From the NCBI GenBank assembly GCA_900554815.1, contig USIO01000025.1:1-22517 (forward strand): DNA of 22,517 nt. The letters run 5' to 3'. Origin of the DNA: an uncultured Clostridium sp. GTDB taxonomy: Bacteria; Bacillota; Clostridia; TANB77; CAG-508. Positions within the stretch are counted from its first letter, which is position 1, and the number at the start of each line of letters is the position of its first letter. The notes beneath the pieces were generated by a model. It was not told the origin of the DNA. It saw only the letters and a list, made by a program, of their open reading frames with translations, and searched no databases. Positions 1-6,352 of this stretch are shown piece by piece. The translations under genes were made by a program, and so were the position numbers.

Positions 1-6
1 TATATA

Positions 7-25
7 AAGGTTTATGGGTAACCTT
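7..25. repeat. Imperfect palindrome, copy 1 (AAGGTT-N7-AACCTT)
   Basis: The arms AAGGTT and AACCTT flank TATGGGT just ahead of the integrase ribosome-binding site. A second copy lies at 1466-1484 beyond the gene. The 19-mers match at 15 positions, and the differences are confined to the central four bases (TGGG versus CCAA). It could be a recombinase core-type site, or a terminator for a gene left of the window, since a short T-run follows. Confidence 0.5.
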
Positions 26-65
26 TTAAAAACCTAAATATATTATACAAGGAGGTGATGAAGGT

Positions 66-1253
66 GTGGTAGGAAATATAGAAAAGCGTGGAGAGAATTC
101 TTATAGATTAAGAGTTTCTGCTGGATATACTGATGAAGGCAAAAGAATAATGTACAAAAAAACTGTTCAAGCTAAAAATAAAAGTGAAGCTAGAAAAGAA
201 TTAGCTCTATTTATATCTGAAATAGAAACTGGACAAGCACTGTCTGCTAAAAAGATGCGTTTTAGAGATTTTGCTGATTTTTGGATTAACAATTATGCTA
301 TTCCAAATTTATCCCCTAAAACCTATGAAAGATATAAAAGTATGTTAAAATCAAGGATTCTCCCCTATCTCGGCAATATGTATTTGGACAAAATTCAACC
401 AATGCAATTAATGTATTTATATCAAGAATTAAGTGAAGCAACTTATATTAGAAAAAATATTAAACATAAGTTATCTTCAAAAACAGTACTAGAACATCAC
501 AGACTATTACATTCTATGTTGCAACAAGCTGTATATTGGCAAATGATTCCATATAATCCAGCATCAAGAGTACGACCACCTAAAGCTAGAAAGCCAAGTG
601 TTAACTTCTATGATGATGTACAAACTATTGCATTAATTAAGGCATTGGAAGGCGAAGATTTAAAGTTTAGAGTCATTATCCTTTTAACAATTTTTACTGG
701 ATTGAGACGTGGAGAAGTTTTAGGATTAGAATGGCAAGATGTAGATTTAAAAAATTCTTCAATTACAGTAAGACAAGCTAGTCAATATGTTTCTTCTATT
801 GGAATTTATACTAAAGATCCCAAAACAGAAACATCAAATAGGGTTATTAGTATCCCTGATTCAATTACTAAATTATTAAAAGAATACAAAAGAAAACAAT
901 CAGAAAAAAGATTAAAATTAGGAGACAAATGGATTAATACTAATCGTTTATTTGTACAATGGGATGGCTCTCCCATGCATCCAGATACAATTACTAGGTG
1001 GTTTAGAAATTTCTTAGAAGATAAGAATTTACCACATATTACTTTTCATGGCTTACGCCATACACATGCAACTTTGCTTATTGCACAAGGGTTAGATGTT
1101 AGAACTGTTAGTAATAGACTAGGACATGCTCAAACATCTACTACATTAAATATCTATGCCCATGCATTTGCTAAAATGGACAGAGAGGCATCAGATAAAC
1201 TTGATAATCTTCTTTATAGAGAAGATACAAAAAAATATTTTAAAGCCAATTAA
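66..1253 (+). CDS. int: Tyrosine recombinase (Tn916-type integrase)
   Basis: A 395-residue site-specific recombinase of the Tn916/phage integrase family, which integrates and excises an element through a 3'-phosphotyrosyl intermediate. The N-terminal ~60 residues (KRGENSYRLRVSAG) look like the arm-type DNA-binding domain, residues ~70-170 are the SAM-like core-binding domain, and the rest is catalytic. Visible catalytic residues are R214 (GLRRGE), H328 and R331 (HGLR), the LGH motif, and nucleophile Y364 (NIYAH). The start is GTG at 66, chosen because a perfect GGAGGTGAT ribosome-binding site lies 6 nt upstream. The gene is full length, with no frameshift and no in-frame CGG. It ends about 330 bp from the 3' end of tRNA-fMet, the usual position of an integrase beside its attachment site. 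Any element it belongs to would extend left of the window. Family call is firm; whether it is still active is unknown. Confidence 0.95.
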   Translation: MVGNIEKRGENSYRLRVSAGYTDEGKRIMYKKTVQAKNKSEARKELALFISEIETGQALSAKKMRFRDFADFWINNYAIPNLSPKTYERYKSMLKSRILPYLGNMYLDKIQPMQLMYLYQELSEATYIRKNIKHKLSSKTVLEHHRLLHSMLQQAVYWQMIPYNPASRVRPPKARKPSVNFYDDVQTIALIKALEGEDLKFRVIILLTIFTGLRRGEVLGLEWQDVDLKNSSITVRQASQYVSSIGIYTKDPKTETSNRVISIPDSITKLLKEYKRKQSEKRLKLGDKWINTNRLFVQWDGSPMHPDTITRWFRNFLEDKNLPHITFHGLRHTHATLLIAQGLDVRTVSNRLGHAQTSTTLNIYAHAFAKMDREASDKLDNLLYREDTKKYFKAN

Positions 1254-1300
1254 AGGCTTATCACATAAATTTAAACAAAAAATTGAAAGGAAGAAATTCT

Positions 1301-1357
1301 ATGAAAGATTTTTATAATAATAAAGAAGTAAATCAAGATATAGCAGTTTCTGCTTAA
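1301..1357 (+). CDS. Possible 18-residue peptide ORF
   Basis: An ATG-initiated 18-codon frame follows a GAAAGGAAG ribosome-binding site at normal spacing, 47 nt downstream of the integrase stop. The peptide is hydrophilic, ends in VSA and resembles no family I know. Its last 13 bases (1345-1357) form the left arm of a perfect inverted repeat whose right arm is at 1396-1408. That makes a structural or regulatory role for the DNA or RNA as likely as a peptide. Low confidence as a gene. Confidence 0.25.
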   Translation: MKDFYNNKEVNQDIAVSA

Positions 1358-1408
1358 ATACTTTTTATTAATTTTACAATTTAATATTTTATAACTTAAG
1401 CAGAAACT
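1345..1408. repeat. Perfect 13-bp inverted repeat
   Basis: AGTTTCTGCTTAA at 1345-1357 is exactly complementary to TTAAGCAGAAACT at 1396-1408, separated by 38 AT-rich bases. A short T-run follows the right arm. It may be the transcription terminator of the integrase unit, but the loop is long for that. Confidence 0.6.
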
Positions 1409-1465
1409 TTTAAAATTTATTTCAAATAGAATTTAATCAAATATACTTTTAAATATCGAAAATTC

Positions 1466-1484
1466 AAGGTTTACCAATAACCTT
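1466..1484. repeat. Imperfect palindrome, copy 2 (AAGGTT-N7-AACCTT)
   Basis: This is the partner of the repeat at 7-25, here with TACCAAT between the arms and TTTTT following the right arm. Conserved arms around a variable centre are what tyrosine recombinase core sites with different overlap sequences look like. A terminator hairpin is the plainer alternative. Confidence 0.5.
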
Positions 1485-1497
1485 TTTACATAGATCT

Positions 1498-1544
1498 GTG
1501 CCCAAATGGTGCCCAATTCATTTTATGTAACTTCAAATGGGCAA
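1498..1544. repeat. Cluster of GCCCA repeats, candidate recombinase-binding sites
   Basis: GTGCCCAA occurs at 1498-1505 and again at 1509-1516, exactly 11 bp apart (one helical turn). An inverted TGGGCAA copy lies at 1538-1544. The GC-rich motifs stand out in an AT-rich spacer between the integrase and the tRNA. Helically phased repeats fit protein-binding sites, for example arm-type or attachment sites of the integrase. This is inferred, not shown. Confidence 0.4.
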
Positions 1545-1575
1545 AAAATAAGAGTCTACAATCTCTTGCGACTCT
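1541..1575 (-). terminator. Terminator downstream of tRNA-fMet
   Basis: On the minus strand, the 6-bp stem AGAGTC/GACTCT (1551-1556 with 1570-1575) is followed by a T-rich tail (complement of 1541-1550). It lies 12 nt beyond the tRNA CCA end, as expected for a Rho-independent terminator. Confidence 0.6.
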
Positions 1576-1586
1576 AATAAAATCTT

Positions 1587-1662
1587 TGGTTGCGGGGGTA
1601 AGACTCGAACTTACGACCTTCGGGTTATGAGCCCAACGAGCTGCCAACTGCTCCACCCCGCG
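1587..1662 (-). tRNA. Initiator tRNA-Met (CAU)
   Basis: A 76-nt cloverleaf with encoded CCA. The anticodon CAT lies at the complement of 1627-1629, in a stem with the three consecutive G-C pairs (GGG/CCC) typical of initiators. The first acceptor pair is a C-A mismatch (5' CGCGGGG against 3' CCCCGCA), the hallmark of bacterial initiator tRNA. The T-arm (GTTCGAGTC) and D-arm (AGCAGTTGGCAGCT) are intact. The adjacent integrase suggests the 3' side may be an integration target, but I see no duplicated tRNA 3' end in the window. Confidence 0.95.
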
Positions 1663-1686
1663 ATGTAAAATTATATAATACTTAAT

Positions 1687-1715
1687 AGTATACTCATAAA
1701 AACATGTTTTGTCAA
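1687..1715 (-). promoter_or_regulatory. Sigma-A promoter of tRNA-fMet
   Basis: On the minus strand, TTGACA (complement of 1710-1715) and TATACT (complement of 1687-1692) are separated by exactly 17 bp. The -10 box ends 24 bp upstream of the tRNA 5' end. Confidence 0.8.
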
Positions 1716-1804
1716 GGTTTTATATAAAAAATGTGAATTTCTTGTAAATTTATAAAAATAAAAAATATTAATATTTTTTATTCAATTATATAATTGGAAC
1801 AACA

Positions 1805-1833
1805 TTGTAAAATAATTTTATTTTATATATTAT
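1805..1833 (+). promoter_or_regulatory. Candidate promoter of the ABC-transporter operon
   Basis: TTGTAA (1805-1810) and TATTAT (1828-1833) lie 17 bp apart. The gene-free stretch 1716-1999 also holds several AT-rich palindromes (1760-1779, 1783-1796, 1851-1867, 1929-1946) and a strong hairpin at 1872-1900. A transcript from this promoter would have a leader of about 160 nt. I see no TPP or other recognisable riboswitch motif in it. Confidence 0.45.
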
Positions 1834-1850
1834 ATGCTATTATTTTAAAA

Positions 1851-1867
1851 AATATAACTGTTATATT
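1851..1867. promoter_or_regulatory. Palindrome with 8-bp arms in operon leader
   Basis: AATATAAC and GTTATATT flank a single T. It lies just downstream of the candidate promoter, near the expected transcription start, so it could be an operator or an RNA hairpin preceding the terminator at 1872. Confidence 0.35.
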
Positions 1868-1871
1868 AACA

Positions 1872-1907
1872 AAATAGAAGCTAAGTGCATGCTTCTATTT
1901 TTATTTG
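1872..1907 (+). terminator. Intrinsic terminator in the ABC operon leader
   Basis: The 10-bp perfect stem AAATAGAAGC/GCTTCTATTT (1872-1881 with 1891-1900), with a 9-nt loop, is followed by TTATTT. No gene on the plus strand ends just upstream, so it either stops leader transcription conditionally (attenuation) or blocks distant readthrough. Confidence 0.6.
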
Positions 1908-1928
1908 TAGTTTAAAAAACAGTTCTTT

Positions 1929-1946
1929 TAATATGTTAACATATTA
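1929..1946. promoter_or_regulatory. 18-bp perfect palindrome upstream of the ATPase gene
   Basis: TAATATGTT is followed directly by its reverse complement AACATATTA, centred about 62 bp upstream of the ATPase start. This is a candidate repressor site for the transporter operon. The AT-only composition apart from the central GTTAAC means chance cannot be excluded. Confidence 0.4.
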
Positions 1947-1999
1947 TGAAAGTAACGAATATATTATATTATGATAAATTCAATAAATGGGAGGATATT

Positions 2000-2632
2000 A
2001 TGCAAGAAATTTTAAAAGCAGAAAATATTGCAAAAAAATATCAAGCCGAAAATGGTGAAGTTGAAGCTTTAAAAAATGTTAGTTTTTCTGTGCATGACGG
2101 AGAATTTGTGAGCATTATTGGTCCAAGTGGCTGTGGAAAGTCAACACTTCTTTCTATTATTGCTGGTTTAGAAACAAAAACTTCTGGTGAACTCTACATA
2201 GATGGGGAAAATATTAATGGGGTATCACCTAGAATAGGATATATGTTGCAAAAAGATAGCCTTTTAGAATGGAGAACTATATTAAATAATGTTATGATTG
2301 GATTGGAAATAAGGCATATTAGAACAAAGAAAAATGAAGATTATGCAATAGAATTATTAAAAAAATATGGTTTATATGAATTTAAAGATAAATATCCAAT
2401 GCAATTATCTGGTGGAATGCGTCAAAGAGTCGCATTAATTAGAACATTGGCCGTTCAACCTGAAATATTATTACTTGATGAAGCTTTTTCTGCTTTAGAT
2501 TATCAAACAAGAATTATGGTAACTAAGGATATTTATGAAATATTAAAAAATGAAAATATTACTGCTTTAATTGTTACACATGATATATCTGAAGGTAGAT
2601 TCCAATGTAGACACCAAGTTAAATATGCTTGA
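2000..2632 (+). pseudogene. ABC transporter ATP-binding protein (nitrate/sulfonate/taurine type), interrupted: N-terminal part
   Basis: This is the nucleotide-binding subunit of an importer of the SsuB/TauB/ThiZ class. Visible motifs are Walker A (GPSGCGKST), Q-loop (MLQKDS), signature (LSGGMRQR), Walker B (ILLLDEAFSALD) and the H-loop histidine in VTHDISE. The start at 2000 is preferred over the in-frame ATG at 1946 because GGGAGG lies 6 nt upstream. After E198 (codon 2591-2593) the frame runs into the inserted element and ends 12 codons later, giving 210 residues. The missing 59 codons lie at 9919-10098. Joining the two at GA gives 256 residues, the normal family length. The truncated protein keeps all ATP-binding motifs but lacks the C-terminal domain, so residual function cannot be excluded. 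Confidence 0.9.
2575..2613. other. attL junction of the serine-recombinase element
   Basis: Host sequence ends at ATATCT and the element begins at the GA of 2591-2592. The element-side half carries GGT-x-GA at 2594-2599 and GTAGACA at 2607-2613. These mirror ACC and TGTCTAC at the right end at identical distances from the GA. Confidence 0.85.
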
Positions 2633-2689
2633 AAAACAATTTGAATGCAAATTTATTATAAATAATGTGAGTTTTACAGTAGCAAAAAG

Positions 2690-2731
2690 TATGGCATATT
2701 GGCTATTTTTTCACTTTGGTGAAATGCCATA
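2690..2731. other. Nested hairpin near the element's left end
   Basis: TATGGCAT (2690-2697) pairs with ATGCCATA (2724-2731), and a second stem TTTCAC/GTGAAA lies inside it around 2709-2723. It sits in a 390-bp gene-free stretch (2633-3022) with another hairpin at 2808-2830. Function is unknown; a transfer-origin remnant or regulatory RNA is conceivable. Confidence 0.4.
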
Positions 2732-2807
2732 TGTTTAAAAATGGGAAATGTTGATATTTGAGTACTTACAAAGAATGGTTGCCATATTTTAATGTGCTGA
2801 GGTAAGG

Positions 2808-2830
2808 ATGCACTATCATAGATAGGGCAT
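2808..2830. other. Stem-loop in the gene-free left end of the element
   Basis: ATGCACTATC pairs with GATAGGGCAT with one mismatch across a 3-nt loop (2818-2820). It is GC-richer than its surroundings and is followed by TTGCCGTGAAAGGACAAG. Confidence 0.4.
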
Positions 2831-2852
2831 TCTTGCCGTGAAAGGACAAGTT

Positions 2853-2897
2853 ATGAAAAGAGGGGGAAATAAAGATAAAAAAGCTGTAGTATATTAA
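2853..2897 (+). CDS. Possible 14-codon ORF or gene remnant
   Basis: A 14-residue frame (MKRGGNKDKKAVVY) follows AAAGGACAAG at good spacing, then stops. It may be the start of a deleted gene of the ancestral element. No family is recognisable. Confidence 0.2.
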   Translation: MKRGGNKDKKAVVY

Positions 2898-2965
2898 TTA
2901 GATATACTGAGATTATTAACAGAAAAGAAAAAGAATAACATACAGCTAAAATTTAAAATAATGTA

Positions 2966-2994
2966 GTGAAAGATAGAAAATAAAGTGGTATAAT
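2966..2994 (+). promoter_or_regulatory. Candidate promoter of the methyltransferase gene
   Basis: TATAAT at 2989-2994, with GTGAAA 17 bp upstream (4 of 6 matches to the -35 consensus). It lies 28 bp before the ATG at 3023. Confidence 0.5.
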
Positions 2995-3022
2995 AAAATA
3001 CAGAAATAGGAGTGAGAATTTT

Positions 3023-3769
3023 ATGAGACAGAATATATATGATATTAAAAGTTTTTCAGATGCGTATGATAAAATGAGATATGAAAACAAAGGAATGAAT
3101 GCAAATGATTTAGTTGAAATACCTAATTTTAGAAAATTAATACCAGATTTGAATAATAAAAAAGTTCTTGATTTAGGATGTGGTTATGGAGAAAATGACA
3201 TATATTGCAAAGAATTAGGAGCAAAAGAAGTATTAGGAATTGACATATCTGAACATATGTTAAAAATAGCTTTAGATAATAACAAAGATAAAGACGTAAG
3301 ATACAAATTGATGGCAATGGAAGATATAGATAAACTGGAAGAAAAATTTGATGTAGTTATTTCTTCATTAGCTATTCACTATGTAAAGGACTATGATAAA
3401 TTAATAAAAGATATATATAATTTATTAAATGAAGGTGGAATATTAATTTTTTCTATTGATCATCCTTTAAGAATAGCTAATAAATTTGAATCTTGGATGA
3501 AAAAGAATTATACAGAAATTAACGGAAAATGGTTTTTACTTGTATCAGATTATAATAGAGAAGGCTTAAGAGAAAAAGAATGGAATGGAGTAATGGTAAA
3601 AAAATATCATAGAAATTTTAGTAGTTTAATAAATGGATTAGTGAAAAGTGGATTTAAAATTGATAAAATTTTAGAACCAGTACCTGATGAGGAAAGTATA
3701 AAAATTATTCCTAAATATATTAACCAATATGATAGACCGTATTTTTTATTTATTAGAGCAAAAAAATAG
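3023..3769 (+). CDS. Class I SAM-dependent methyltransferase
   Basis: A 248-residue soluble methyltransferase. Motif I is VLDLGCGYGEND near residues 47-58, the acidic residue of motif II is in GIDISEHM, and the later strand segments read DVVISSLAIHY and LLNEGGILIFSIDHP, as in the Methyltransf_11/25 fold. The start ATG has an AGGAG site 11 bp upstream. It stands alone between its own promoter and a strong terminator shared with the convergent radical SAM gene. Codon use is AT-rich like the host. The substrate cannot be read from the sequence; small-molecule methylation is the usual role. Partner genes in the element suggest, but do not show, a shared pathway. Confidence 0.85.
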   Translation: MRQNIYDIKSFSDAYDKMRYENKGMNANDLVEIPNFRKLIPDLNNKKVLDLGCGYGENDIYCKELGAKEVLGIDISEHMLKIALDNNKDKDVRYKLMAMEDIDKLEEKFDVVISSLAIHYVKDYDKLIKDIYNLLNEGGILIFSIDHPLRIANKFESWMKKNYTEINGKWFLLVSDYNREGLREKEWNGVMVKKYHRNFSSLINGLVKSGFKIDKILEPVPDEESIKIIPKYINQYDRPYFLFIRAKK

Positions 3770-3804
3770 CAGGAAATTTTAAAAACTCTATTGATACAGA
3801 GTCA

Positions 3805-3844
3805 AACAAAGAAAGAACCAACATATAGTGGTTCTTTCTTTGTT
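3805..3844. terminator. Bidirectional terminator between methyltransferase and radical SAM genes
   Basis: A 16-bp perfect stem (3805-3820 with 3829-3844) has an 8-nt loop and serves two convergent genes. T-rich stretches lie within the 3' arm on both strands. Confidence 0.85.
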
Positions 3845-3863
3845 AGCAATGAATTTGATATAG

Positions 3864-4715
3864 TTAGTTGCAATGGTCCTTTTCATAAATTTCTTTGATA
3901 TTGAGTTTGTCAGTCAACATATTTCCATAATGGACATCCTCTGTTTCAGCACCAATCATCCGATATAAATCTCCCTGAGGGGAAACCATAAGACGGGTAG
4001 CTAATTTAGAAGGCATTCTTCCATCAATTTTAAGATTCGGAAACATTTTTTGTAACTGAGCAACTTTAGCAAAGAATTCCTCGTCTGTGATATCAAATCG
4101 ATTTTTGTTAGGAACAGCACCTCTACCACTTGCTGAATTGAAACGTCGTAATTTCCAATGGTCAACTCCTAAGTCACTTAAAAGTGATCCAAGGTCTTCA
4201 AGACAATCAATATTCTCTTTATGAACACAAGTGTTTATGAGAACACCAATATCATTAGCTTCTTTAACCATTTTGATACGTGAAATGATAGTATCACGAT
4301 GATATTTGGTACAGCGAATCTTCTCGTTTAATTCATCGTCAGCTGATTCGAAAGGAAATGCAATAGAGTTTAAGTGATTTTTAATTTTTCCAAACATTTC
4401 TTCTGTTAGAAGAATACCATTTGTACTCAATCTTGTATCAAGTCCTCGATTATATGCATCAATAATCAAATCAGGAAGATGAGGAATTAACAAGGGTTCA
4501 CCACCGATATAACGCATCTTGGTTAAACCAGTTTCGATTAACTGATTTTGTACCATAAAATGGCCTTCTCTTGTCGTTATTTCATTCCGCTTGTTAGGAC
4601 TAATACAATAGCCACATCTTTCTTGACAAGAATGAGTGATAATCCAAGAGATAATCACTTCTCCGACATGATTTGGATCTTCGATAGCATAATGATTTTT
4701 TTCATTACTAGTCAT
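3864..4715 (-). CDS. Radical SAM protein, foreign composition
   Basis: A 283-residue radical SAM enzyme. The [4Fe-4S]-binding CX3CX2C motif is C30, C34 and C37 (CQERCGYC). The SAM-binding GGEP motif is at residues 71-74, and LSTNG follows. There is no C-terminal SPASM or twitch cysteine cluster; where one would expect cysteines the sequence reads QGDLYRMIGAE. The ATG at 4715 has GGAGGTGC upstream. The gene is visibly less AT-rich than its neighbours and uses codons such as CTT, ATC and CGG more freely, suggesting recent acquisition. It contains two in-frame CGG codons (R43, complement of 4587-4589; and residue 252, complement of 3960-3962). These matter because CGG appears to cause a +1 shift in four other genes here; a shift at R43 would hit a stop three codons later. 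Product unknown. Confidence 0.88.
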   Translation of the reverse strand: MTSNEKNHYAIEDPNHVGEVIISWIITHSCQERCGYCISPNKRNEITTREGHFMVQNQLIETGLTKMRYIGGEPLLIPHLPDLIIDAYNRGLDTRLSTNGILLTEEMFGKIKNHLNSIAFPFESADDELNEKIRCTKYHRDTIISRIKMVKEANDIGVLINTCVHKENIDCLEDLGSLLSDLGVDHWKLRRFNSASGRGAVPNKNRFDITDEEFFAKVAQLQKMFPNLKIDGRMPSKLATRLMVSPQGDLYRMIGAETEDVHYGNMLTDKLNIKEIYEKDHCN

Positions 4716-4755
4716 AATAGCACCTCCATAAAATTTTATTGACAGGTTTAAAATA

Positions 4756-4773
4756 CAATTCGTTATCGAATTG
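4756..4773. promoter_or_regulatory. Candidate operator over the radical SAM transcription start
   Basis: CAATTCG-TTAT-CGAATTG is a perfect 7-bp inverted repeat with a 4-nt centre. On the minus strand it lies 5 bp downstream of the -10 box, covering the expected transcription start. That is the classic place for repression. Confidence 0.55.
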
Positions 4774-4778
4774 AATGT

Positions 4779-4807
4779 ATTATATCAACAAAGTAAAATT
4801 ATGTCAA
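4779..4807 (-). promoter_or_regulatory. Consensus promoter of the radical SAM gene
   Basis: On the minus strand, perfect TTGACA (complement of 4802-4807) and perfect TATAAT (complement of 4779-4784) have a 17-bp spacer. This is the strongest promoter I see in the window. Confidence 0.9.
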
Positions 4808-4823
4808 CAAAATACAAAAAATG

Positions 4824-4852
4824 TTGAAAAAATTGTAAATAAGTAGTATAAT
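4824..4852 (+). promoter_or_regulatory. Promoter of the Gfo/Idh-methyltransferase-phosphatase operon
   Basis: TTGAAA (4824-4829) and TATAAT (4847-4852) lie 17 bp apart, 40 bp before the ATG at 4893. It is divergent from the radical SAM promoter. Confidence 0.85.
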
Positions 4853-4892
4853 TAGATAGAATTGTTATTTTGGTAAAAAATGGAGGAATTTT

Positions 4893-6341
4893 ATGAGAAC
4901 ACCAAATATTATGTTGATTGGGTGTGGACCTCATGCAAAAAGAGTGTATGTTCCAAAATTAAAAGAGATTGAAAGCAATTTTGGAATAAAACTTAAAGCA
5001 GTAGTGGAATTAAAAGAAAAACAAGAGGATATTTTACCATTTGTTTCAAAATATTTTGAAAATGTTAATTATATTTTTGTTGACAAATTTGAAGAAAAAT
5101 TTAAACAAAGTTTGCCAGATGAATTAGAAAATAGACTTAATAGTATTATAGCTGAAGAAAATATTAACTCTGTTATAATTGCAACAGATCCACTTAATCA
5201 TATGCAATATGCATTATGGGCATTAAAACATAATTTGCATATTTTGATGGATAAACCAATATCAACTTATGATAATATTTCTAATAATGTTGAACAAGCT
5301 GAACAATTAAAAAGAGATTACGAATTATTAGTAGAAAATTATTCTGCAGATAAAGCATTTATAGTAAATGCTCAAAGAAGGTTTTTACCACAATTTCAAA
5401 TTGTTCAAGATTTTGTAAATGAAATAGCTAATAAGTACGGAATGCCAATCACTTCAATGCAAAGTACACATAGCGATGGACAATGGAGATTACCAGAGGA
5501 AGTTTTAAAATTCAAATATCATCCATTACTCGGTTGGGGAAAAGTATCACATAGTGGGTATCATTTTATAGATATGGCATCAAAAATGGTAAAAGATTCA
5601 TTTAAAGAGGCTAGTAAAAGTTTTGATGAAATATCTGTATATTCAAAATTTATTCGTCCATCAGGAGTATTATTACAACAAAATCAAAGAGATTTAGAGA
5701 AAATCTTTGGAGATAAATATAAACAATTTGATAGTAGAACAGATGAAGAGTTATTAAAAATATATAAAGGGAAAAATGAAGCAGAAGTTGATGCTAATTC
5801 TATTATTTCTTTATCATATAATGGAATTCCAGTTACAAATATTACATTAAATTTGATGCATAATGGTTTTCCACGTCGTTCGTGGTTAAATTCAAATATG
5901 AAAGATTTATATAAAGGGAATGGCAGAGTAAGACACGAATATCATAATATAGAACAAGGTTGTTTACAGAATATTCAAATACATTCGTATCAATCTAAAG
6001 ATAAGCATGATACAAATAATGAAAGAGATTTCGAAATAGGTGGAAATAATCATTATGATATATATGTTTTTAAAAATAGTGAGATAGTTGGAGGACAGAC
6101 ATTACAAATTATAAAAGGCAAAGATATAGCAGAAAGATATTTTTTGGATAAAACAAGAATTATGAATGAACTTGCAAGACATGAAGCATTAAAACAATTC
6201 TTGGAAGTTATAGTAGGTAAGAGAAAAGCTAAAGAAACTAAATCTAATATTTTAGATCATAAAATGTCTGTAGAACTAATGTCACTAATTTATAAGTCAG
6301 GCACAAGTGAGAAAGAAATAAAAGAAGAATATAAAGATTAG
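4893..6341 (+). CDS. Gfo/Idh/MocA-family oxidoreductase
   Basis: A 482-residue protein with an N-terminal Rossmann fold: IGCGPHAKRVY at residues 9-19 is the dinucleotide-binding loop. DKP around residue 120 (HILMDKPIS) corresponds to the conserved EKP/DKP motif of NAD(P)-dependent sugar or inositol dehydrogenases. The family is usually 330-390 residues, so this member has an extended middle and C-terminal region (residues ~230-480, with many charged residues) that I cannot assign. The ATG has GGAGG 7 nt upstream. It is first in a three-gene operon; its stop lies 11 nt before the start of the next gene. Likely redox chemistry on a sugar-like or cyclic substrate, unproven. Confidence 0.8.
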   Translation: MRTPNIMLIGCGPHAKRVYVPKLKEIESNFGIKLKAVVELKEKQEDILPFVSKYFENVNYIFVDKFEEKFKQSLPDELENRLNSIIAEENINSVIIATDPLNHMQYALWALKHNLHILMDKPISTYDNISNNVEQAEQLKRDYELLVENYSADKAFIVNAQRRFLPQFQIVQDFVNEIANKYGMPITSMQSTHSDGQWRLPEEVLKFKYHPLLGWGKVSHSGYHFIDMASKMVKDSFKEASKSFDEISVYSKFIRPSGVLLQQNQRDLEKIFGDKYKQFDSRTDEELLKIYKGKNEAEVDANSIISLSYNGIPVTNITLNLMHNGFPRRSWLNSNMKDLYKGNGRVRHEYHNIEQGCLQNIQIHSYQSKDKHDTNNERDFEIGGNNHYDIYVFKNSEIVGGQTLQIIKGKDIAERYFLDKTRIMNELARHEALKQFLEVIVGKRKAKETKSNILDHKMSVELMSLIYKSGTSEKEIKEEYKD

Positions 6342-6352
6342 TGGGGATATGT

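Noticed and set aside
1587..1662. tRNA-fMet as the proven attachment site of the integrase
   Set aside because: No duplicated tRNA 3' segment is found within the window, so the link rests on proximity only.
1716..1999. TPP or other known riboswitch ahead of the ABC operon
   Set aside because: No CUGAGA-type core or other conserved riboswitch motif can be seen; only an intrinsic terminator and palindromes are present.
3129..3317. Minus-strand open frame inside the methyltransferase gene
   Set aside because: Low-complexity hydrophobic translation of AT-rich antisense, with no ribosome-binding site and a well-supported gene on the other strand. The same holds for other antisense frames in the window.
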